From an uncultured Bacteroidota bacterium (lineage in GTDB: Bacteria > Bacteroidota > Bacteroidia > 2-12-FULL-35-15): DNA of 19,136 bases. Every line of letters begins with the position of its first letter. Position 1 is the first letter of the stretch. The translations under genes were made by a program, and so were the position numbers. Shown piece by piece: positions 14,192 through 19,136 of the stretch. The notes beneath the pieces were generated by a model. The model was not told the DNA's origin. It saw nothing but the letters and a program-made list of their open reading frames with translations, and ran no database searches. The stretch lies in assembly GCA_903881065.1 (NCBI GenBank), contig CAIRRW010000140.1:1-19136 (forward strand), read 5' to 3'.

Positions 14192-15904
14192 TTATTCCTT
14201 TACAAATTTCTTTGTTGAAACAATTTTTGTTTTCTCATCAGTAAGTTCTAACGTATATACTCCCGGAGAAAGATTACTGATGTCAATACCGTTTTGCAAC
14301 TGTGGACGAGGAAGCATATACATTGTTTTACCAAGTATATTATTTATTTTTATATAATAAGCCTGCATTTCAGTTGAAGAGAAATTAATATATAATCTAT
14401 TGGTAGCTGGATTAGGAAAAATCAAATAATCATTCTTTGTATTGGAGAGTTCGTTAACACCCGTTGTAGAATTGCTTTTTACAACAAACTGTCCCATCAT
14501 ACCACCATCTTCATGCGGCGCAAAGTGGCAGTGATACATAAAAGGATGAATAGAATCGGAATAGTCGGTAAACTTTGCTACAAATGTTGCGGAGGAATTT
14601 ATAGGAAGATATAATACATCCTTCCATCCTTCTTCATAATTGGCAACTGAACCGGTGCTGCGCGATATTAATTTAAATTCGACATCATGTATATGAAATG
14701 CATGTCCGAACACGTTATTATTGGTTATTGTCCATGCTTCAATATTATTTAATGGGATGGTTTTATTTATGTAGGTTAAAACAAATGGTGTATTATCCAA
14801 AGCAAAGGGAAGCCCACCCGGCCCTGGTTGTCCTTGAGTTACAGTTATGGTACGGTTTACTGTAGCATCGGCGGAAGTCCAATAGGTATTGCTGGCAAGT
14901 GTTGCAGGTATTACTGTTATTGGATTGGCCGTTGCTGCAGCAATATTAATATGTAAAACAGTGAAAGTAGTGTTGTTCAATAAACTGCCAAATTGTCCTG
15001 TTGAATTTGGTTCACCTCCCGGAAAGCCAAGTGCGAATCCTGAATTATATGCTTTCAAATCCAAGGTTGAACCAATTGCATCATTTCCTAAATCAACCAT
15101 TATCTCAGCACGTTCACCCACCGCTAATATCAATCGTGTTAGCGCTACAGGAGAGTTCACCAATCCGCCATCCGTTGCTATTAAATAAAATGTTCTGTTA
15201 TCACTGAATCCTAAATTATACGCTCTTTCCATTTCTGCATTTAAAATACGCAGTCTTACAAATTGTTTTGGTAAACTAACCTGTGCGTTTGGTGTTCCAT
15301 TAGTGAGCATATAATCGCCATATGAAGTATTAGCAGTAATAAATGAATTATCGGCATTATACTTTCTGCTTGTGAGGGCCAAGGGAATATCATCTATTCC
15401 ATAAGTTCGCGGCAAGGCCAAGGCTGCTTCCTGTGTATCTCTTACTATAATAAAGCCTCCCAGTCCTTTCGTCATTTGATCTTGAGTCATTTGGTGTAAA
15501 TGAGGGTGATACCAATAAGTAGCTGCATTATTAGTTACTTTCCAATAGGGTTGCCAAATGGTACCGGGAGGGATTACCTGATGAGGGCCACCATCCATTA
15601 CAGCAGGTAAATGCATACCGTGCCAGTGAATAGTAGTTGAATCATTAAGATAGCTGTGTACGTTCATATGTACGGAATCTCCCTGATTAAAAATTAATGT
15701 GGATCCCCAAAACTGATTGTTTACTCCAGCAGTTATTGTCTGGTTACCTGTTCTAAGTTGAGCAAACGTATCTTTCAGTACCAGATTAAAATGAGTGCCG
15801 GATAGCGTGTCCGGTATCCATAGAGTATTATACTGTGCTGTAGATTTGTTTACTGTTAAAGTAAATACAAATGTTGCTAATAGAATAGATAGATTTTTTT
15901 TCAT
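14192..15904 (-). CDS. Multicopper oxidase (laccase/CotA-like), T9SS cargo
   Basis: 570 residues. Signal peptide at 1-23 (ends STAQ). Three cupredoxin domains contain all four copper motifs: HWHGMHLP (93-100), WYHPHLHQM (131-139), HAFHIHDVEF (401-410, H401/H404/H406) and MYHCHFAPHEDGGM (457-469; C459 for T1 Cu, H460 and H458 for T3/T1, H464, M469 as axial ligand). It should oxidise phenols, bilirubin-like compounds or metal ions with reduction of O2 to water. Residues about 495-570 form a T9SS sorting domain (IFPNPATNRLYI, LSPGVYTLEL), so it is secreted or surface-attached. It is first in the operon with the sulfotransferase-like and redoxin genes. An exact -7 box lies 29 nt upstream and a perfect palindrome about 60 bp before the predicted start site. 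Confidence 0.95.
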   Translation of the reverse strand: MKKNLSILLATFVFTLTVNKSTAQYNTLWIPDTLSGTHFNLVLKDTFAQLRTGNQTITAGVNNQFWGSTLIFNQGDSVHMNVHSYLNDSTTIHWHGMHLPAVMDGGPHQVIPPGTIWQPYWKVTNNAATYWYHPHLHQMTQDQMTKGLGGFIIVRDTQEAALALPRTYGIDDIPLALTSRKYNADNSFITANTSYGDYMLTNGTPNAQVSLPKQFVRLRILNAEMERAYNLGFSDNRTFYLIATDGGLVNSPVALTRLILAVGERAEIMVDLGNDAIGSTLDLKAYNSGFALGFPGGEPNSTGQFGSLLNNTTFTVLHINIAAATANPITVIPATLASNTYWTSADATVNRTITVTQGQPGPGGLPFALDNTPFVLTYINKTIPLNNIEAWTITNNNVFGHAFHIHDVEFKLISRSTGSVANYEEGWKDVLYLPINSSATFVAKFTDYSDSIHPFMYHCHFAPHEDGGMMGQFVVKSNSTTGVNELSNTKNDYLIFPNPATNRLYINFSSTEMQAYYIKINNILGKTMYMLPRPQLQNGIDISNLSPGVYTLELTDEKTKIVSTKKFVKE

Positions 15905-15933
15905 GGGGTTTATTTAATTAATATTTATGGAGG

Positions 15934-15941
15934 CAAATGTA
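15934..15941 (-). promoter_or_regulatory. -7 promoter box of the multicopper oxidase operon
   Basis: Reads TACATTTG on the minus strand, exact to TAnnTTTG, ending 29 nt before the multicopper oxidase ATG. The predicted start is near 15928. Confidence 0.55.
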
Positions 15942-15980
15942 ATCGGAAAAGAAAACTGGTGATTTATAGTATTAAGAAAT

Positions 15981-15999
15981 TATGTAATGAAATTACATA
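15981..15999. promoter_or_regulatory. Palindromic candidate operator upstream of the multicopper oxidase
   Basis: TATGTAATGAAATTACATA is an 8-3-8 perfect inverted repeat. Its centre is about 62 bp upstream of the predicted start, the usual place for an activator of the class I type. The half-site ATTACATA recurs at 638-645 and 17509-17516, although such an AT-rich 8-mer is expected a few times by chance. Confidence 0.5.
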
Positions 16000-16100
16000 C
16001 TATTGACATAATTGTTGTACAGATTTAGAAACAAAAAAATATGAAAGTGGAAGTTTTTTTATAAATAATTGTTCTTAAATGTTTAATCGTATTTAATCTT

Positions 16101-17459
16101 TTACTTTATTAATGAGCGATGTTCATCGCCTTCCTGATATGGCAAATAGGTGACAATAAACTGAAACATTTCGTCGGAAGTACGCATACTGCCTTCTCGC
16201 TCAGCTATTAATCGTGGCGGACTGAACGGATTATCAGGATTATGCCGTGTATTGTCAAAAACTCCTTCGGCATGGATAGTGGAGCCTTTCGGAACTTTTA
16301 CCATAGTATTATAAGTATAAAAATACTGCCATCTGAAATCCCATTTATTTATCTTAATTAGCTTTATAGTATCTCCATTTGGGGTGATTGCATAGGCTAA
16401 AAATTGTTTACCAAGCAAGTGCATATGTGGATTAACGGTGAGTATCGAAATATCATATGGCACAGTATAATCCGAATGAAACGTCATGCTAGTATCAGGC
16501 GGAATAACCAGCACCGGCACCGTAGGCGACACTCCAAATGTGCCAAGCTGAAACTCGCGCAACGGTCGGGTAGGAGCGTGCTTGGCATAAAATACGTTGA
16601 AGGAAGTACAGTCGGTAGTATCTACTTTCGATGGTCCATAATGAACATCTTTCAGGAAAATAGCACCTTTCCTGTTGAAGTAATATCCGCCAATTCCATC
16701 GGGGTAAATAGGCGGAGTAACTCCAGGTAGGTAATTGGTAACGGAAAAGGTGAGCATCGGGAAAGTACCGTCGTCATTAGCTAAATCAAGATGTTGATAC
16801 GCTTCCAGCTTGGTAGGATAATTCTTTAAATCAACCACTGTATTGCCTTTGAAAACATCTCTTCGTTTGTCAAAATCATAACTCAGCAATTGCGCATTCA
16901 CATGATGTACCACTTTTCTATTCCCTGGTACCACTTCTATGGCAGTAATAAAAGTGTCCTTCGGTATTTGATACGGAACACGCATCAATAAAAAGCGGTC
17001 TTGATTATCGCCTTTTACTTTATAAACATCTTTGTATTTAATAACAAGGTCGGGCTTGCCAAGTTGCGAAGCTTTCGGAAATTCAGGCGGAGCAGGTATA
17101 TTGGATGCGTGTCCGAGCGGACAGCCTTCGTCCACCCATCGTGCAATTAAATCTATTTCTTCTTTAGTCAATACTTTTTCACCTATAAAATGAGTATAAG
17201 TAGCATCGGCAGGCCATGGCGGCATAAAGCGCGATTGCGTGGAAAACTTTATAACTTTGCCCCTTGAAGCAACATCCTGATAGGTGATTAACCGGAAAGG
17301 TGCTGCCTCGCCATAACGATGACAGGTAGAACAGTTTTTATAAATAATAGGAGCAACATTATCAAAATAAACATACATATCATGTTTTTTATCATTACTA
17401 CATCCATTGATAATAGTGGATAGAGTGATAATAAATAGGGTGTATCTTTTAAAAGTCAT
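16101..17459 (-). CDS. Lipoprotein: cytochrome c domain fused to PHM-like copper monooxygenase
   Basis: The open frame extends to an ATG at 17510, but the ATG at 17459 gives a clean lipoprotein signal (MTFKRYTLFIITLSTIINGC) and is preferred. Numbering from the longer frame: residues 50-135 are a c-type cytochrome with CSTCH (60-64) and RFMPPWP (M96 as likely axial ligand). Residues about 150-460 match the copper type II monooxygenase fold (PHM/DBM). H202-H203 (VHHVNA) and H290 (LKDVHYG) correspond to the CuH site; H362/H364 (PHMHLLGK) and M448 (DEMFQ) correspond to the CuM site. All six copper ligands appear present. Family members hydroxylate C-H bonds using ascorbate; here a fused heme may supply electrons. 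It lies 196 bp upstream of the multicopper oxidase on the same strand and diverges from a small lipoprotein gene. Substrate unknown. Confidence 0.88.
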   Translation of the reverse strand: MTFKRYTLFIITLSTIINGCSNDKKHDMYVYFDNVAPIIYKNCSTCHRYGEAAPFRLITYQDVASRGKVIKFSTQSRFMPPWPADATYTHFIGEKVLTKEEIDLIARWVDEGCPLGHASNIPAPPEFPKASQLGKPDLVIKYKDVYKVKGDNQDRFLLMRVPYQIPKDTFITAIEVVPGNRKVVHHVNAQLLSYDFDKRRDVFKGNTVVDLKNYPTKLEAYQHLDLANDDGTFPMLTFSVTNYLPGVTPPIYPDGIGGYYFNRKGAIFLKDVHYGPSKVDTTDCTSFNVFYAKHAPTRPLREFQLGTFGVSPTVPVLVIPPDTSMTFHSDYTVPYDISILTVNPHMHLLGKQFLAYAITPNGDTIKLIKINKWDFRWQYFYTYNTMVKVPKGSTIHAEGVFDNTRHNPDNPFSPPRLIAEREGSMRTSDEMFQFIVTYLPYQEGDEHRSLIK

Positions 17460-17497
17460 TCCGTTATTGAAATCTGAAATAAAGTTGTAAAAATAAG

Positions 17498-17516
17498 GTA
17501 ATAGTTTCATTACATA
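17498..17516. promoter_or_regulatory. Inverted repeat in the divergent region before the monooxygenase gene
   Basis: GTAAT, a 6-nt spacer, then ATTAC continuing to ATTACATA. It shares its right half with the multicopper oxidase palindrome at 15981-15999, but the spacer is longer. It lies between the starts at 17459 (minus) and 17528 (plus), so it could control both. The match is weak. Confidence 0.3.
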
Positions 17517-17527
17517 CTCAATTATTT

Positions 17528-17815
17528 ATGAAAACAAGATTGATATTATTAGTTTTCCTAATTTCTTTTATTACTATGGAATCGTGCCATAGAAGAGTGG
17601 TGAATAATCCTTATTTAAAAATGAAGGAGAAGCCGAGCACACAGTTGAAACGTGCAGATGCAGAGGAAATGGCGAAGGAGAAAAAAGAAAATACAAAGGC
17701 CGAGAAAAAGGCAGCCAGAGAACGAAAACGCCAGGACAGGAAGTTCTTCAAAAAGAGATTTCATTTGCATCTTCATAAAAGAAAAAATGAAGATCAACAA
17801 AAAGGACAGTTTTAA
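17528..17815 (+). CDS. Small basic lipoprotein of unknown function
   Basis: 95 residues. A lipoprotein signal (MKTRLILLVFLISFITMESC) puts the lipidated Cys at residue 20. The mature part is almost all charged: a Lys/Glu/Arg-rich helix-prone stretch (about 40-75, repeats such as KKAARERKRQDRK) and a KRFHLHLHKRK section near the end. It is strongly basic and could bind nucleic acid, LPS phosphates or peptidoglycan. A perfect 8-bp inverted repeat (ATCTTCAT at 17769-17776, ATGAAGAT at 17787-17794) lies near its 3' end. It diverges from the monooxygenase gene and precedes the permease gene by 97 nt. No named family recognised. Confidence 0.65.
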   Translation: MKTRLILLVFLISFITMESCHRRVVNNPYLKMKEKPSTQLKRADAEEMAKEKKENTKAEKKAARERKRQDRKFFKKRFHLHLHKRKNEDQQKGQF

Positions 17816-17899
17816 TATTGCTTTCACCAAATAATACTGTGGCTTATTTTTATCAATAGTATGTAGCTTTCCTAAGCGGATATTCAATACTAAAATAAC

Positions 17900-17907
17900 T
17901 ATCTTTG
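17900..17907 (+). promoter_or_regulatory. -7 promoter box of the LptF/LptG permease gene
   Basis: TATCTTTG matches TAnnTTTG exactly and ends 5 nt before the ATG at 17913. The transcript would be leaderless or nearly so, and the permease would be independent of the small lipoprotein gene upstream. Confidence 0.6.
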
Positions 17908-17912
17908 TGCCA

Positions 17913-19136
17913 ATGAAAACCATAAATAGGTTCATATTAAAATCATACGTCGGTCCGTTTATCATGACATTCTTCATCTCGATGTTTGTTTTTTTTATGA
18001 TGTTTATCTTCAAATATATTGATGATTTTGTAGGAAAAGGACTTGCTGCAAGTATGCTTGCTCAATTGTTTTTTTATTTCTCGTTCACTACTATCCCGAT
18101 GGCATTGCCACTTGCCGTGCTGCTTTCATCATTAATGACTTTCGGTAATTTGGGAGAACATTTTGAACTTACTGCCATGAAAAGTTCGGGCATGTCTTTA
18201 CAGAAAATTATGTCACCCTTACTTGTCGTTACTGTATTGTTATCTATCGGAGCCTTTTATTTTTCGAATAACGTATTGCCATATACTAATCTTAAAGTAG
18301 GCTCGCTCTTATATGACATAAGAGAATCGAAACCTTCCTTATTGTTTAAAGAAGGAGTGTTTAATCACAGTATCGAAGGGTTCAGTATGCGTGTAGGTAA
18401 GAAAGAAAAGGATGGAAAAACGTTAAAGGATATTTTGATTTACGATCACCGCGCAATGCAGGGAAACAATGTGGTATTGTATGCAAAATCGGGTACGATG
18501 GAGGAAACGGGAGATAAAATGTTTCTGGTACTTACACTTAATGATGGAACAAGCTATAAGGATTTAGTGGATAATAATAAGCAGCAGGAGTCACATCCGC
18601 TTTGGCGTGATAAATTTGCACAGCGAATAATCCGATTTGACCTTTCAGAATTTAAAATGGCGCGCACCAGTGAAGATTTATTCAAAACCAATTATCAGAT
18701 GCTTAATCTTTCGCAGCTTGCCAAGTTTATTGATTCCACAGGTATCAAAAATGAAAAAAGAAAAGTCGATTTTGCCAAACAGATTAAGATGAGTTATTAT
18801 ACTAAATCAACAGATAAAATAGAGAAAATTGATTCGTTAAGAAAAGTTACCCCTCATTTTAAATCATTTACTGAGCTAACTAAAACACAACAATTAAGCG
18901 TAATTGAAGGAGCAAGTAATATTGCCAGAAGTGCAAAAGCCTATTCCGATTCAGTTGGCAATGATTTTAATTCGGATAAAATGTCAATTAAAAAATACGA
19001 AGCTGAGTGGCATCGTAAATTCACTTTATCTGTTGCTTGCTTGGTTTTGTTTTTTATTGGAGCACCATTAGGGGCAATTATTCGAAAAGGAGGATTAGGT
19101 ATGCCTGTAGTAGTTTCTGTTTTGTTTTTTATTACG
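17913..19136 (+). CDS. LptF/LptG-family LPS export permease, C-terminus cut by window edge
   Basis: 408 codons are open from ATG 17913 to the edge with no stop. The N-terminus has the family pattern: INRFILKSYVGPFIMTFFISMFVFFMMFIFKYIDDFVGKG, then the second helix with TTIPMALPLAVLLSSLMTFGNLGEHFELTAMKSSGMS, a hallmark of YjgP/YjgQ proteins. A third helix is followed by a long periplasmic beta-rich domain, including a linker that is long and charged in Bacteroidota members. The final residues enter the next helices (LSVACLVLFFIGAPLGAIIRKGG). LptF and LptG form the inner-membrane part of the LptB2FG complex that extracts LPS; telling F from G needs the rest of the gene. It has its own -7 box. 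Confidence 0.93.
   Translation, partial: MKTINRFILKSYVGPFIMTFFISMFVFFMMFIFKYIDDFVGKGLAASMLAQLFFYFSFTTIPMALPLAVLLSSLMTFGNLGEHFELTAMKSSGMSLQKIMSPLLVVTVLLSIGAFYFSNNVLPYTNLKVGSLLYDIRESKPSLLFKEGVFNHSIEGFSMRVGKKEKDGKTLKDILIYDHRAMQGNNVVLYAKSGTMEETGDKMFLVLTLNDGTSYKDLVDNNKQQESHPLWRDKFAQRIIRFDLSEFKMARTSEDLFKTNYQMLNLSQLAKFIDSTGIKNEKRKVDFAKQIKMSYYTKSTDKIEKIDSLRKVTPHFKSFTELTKTQQLSVIEGASNIARSAKAYSDSVGNDFNSDKMSIKKYEAEWHRKFTLSVACLVLFFIGAPLGAIIRKGGLGMPVVVSVLFFIT

Noticed and set aside
16404..16730. 108-codon plus-strand reading frame
   Set aside because: It is antisense to the copper-binding part of the monooxygenase; no protein features of its own.
17460..17510. Longer N-terminus of the cytochrome-monooxygenase (start at 17510)
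   Set aside because: The added 17 residues would precede a complete lipoprotein signal peptide and overlap the inverted repeat at 17498-17516; the ATG at 17459 fits better.
17615..18013. 132-codon minus-strand reading frame
   Set aside because: It overlaps the small lipoprotein and the start of the LptF/LptG permease, both better supported. Its hydrophobic content is the antisense of a Lys-rich and membrane-coding region.

Overview
The window looks like chromosomal DNA from a member of the Bacteroidota. It is AT-rich and carries gliding-motility genes gldF and gldG. Two secreted enzymes end in C-terminal domains typical of type IX secretion (T9SS). Several genes have the Bacteroidota -7 promoter box TAnnTTTG just before the start codon, and strong Shine-Dalgarno sites are rare. 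The genus cannot be told from this sequence. No rRNA, tRNA, CRISPR array, transposase or phage gene was seen.

Layout. (1) 1-1670: a truncated Crp/Fnr-family regulator on the minus strand diverges from a plus-strand secreted protein with a His-rich tail. The 273-bp region between them holds two perfect palindromes. (2) 1680-5231, minus: gldF, gldG and a DUF4340-type membrane-anchored protein, apparently an operon for an ABC-2-type exporter; no ATPase (GldA) is present. (3) 5355-7772, minus: a deoxynucleoside kinase, a secreted beta-propeller-like protein and an unrecognised 270-residue protein, each with its own promoter-like box. (4) 7773-8419: a non-coding stretch with a 21-bp tandem repeat of almost nine units. 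(5) 8420-11557, minus: a PolX/PHP protein and a GH3-family protein in one transcription unit. The PolX polymerase active site looks lost while the PHP nuclease site looks intact. (6) 11558-11851: an intergenic region with interleaved inverted repeats. (7) 11852-15904, minus: a likely operon of a multicopper oxidase (T9SS cargo), an arylsulfotransferase-like beta-propeller (T9SS cargo) and a CxxC redoxin. Upstream on the same strand is a lipoprotein that joins a c-type cytochrome to a PHM-like type II copper monooxygenase. (8) 17528-19136, plus: a small, very basic lipoprotein and the start of an LptF/LptG permease that runs off the window.

The most system-like part is 11852-17459: two copper oxidoreductases, a sulfotransferase-like enzyme and a thiol redoxin, all predicted to act outside the cytoplasm. 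Laccase-like oxidases and arylsulfotransferases are both known to act on phenols, so an extracellular phenol-modifying pathway is a reasonable but untested idea. The other notable points are the PolX with a degraded polymerase centre, the 21-bp repeat array, and palindromic candidate operators beside the regulator and the multicopper oxidase. Several start codons lie only 4-11 nt downstream of the -7 box, which implies leaderless or nearly leaderless mRNAs.
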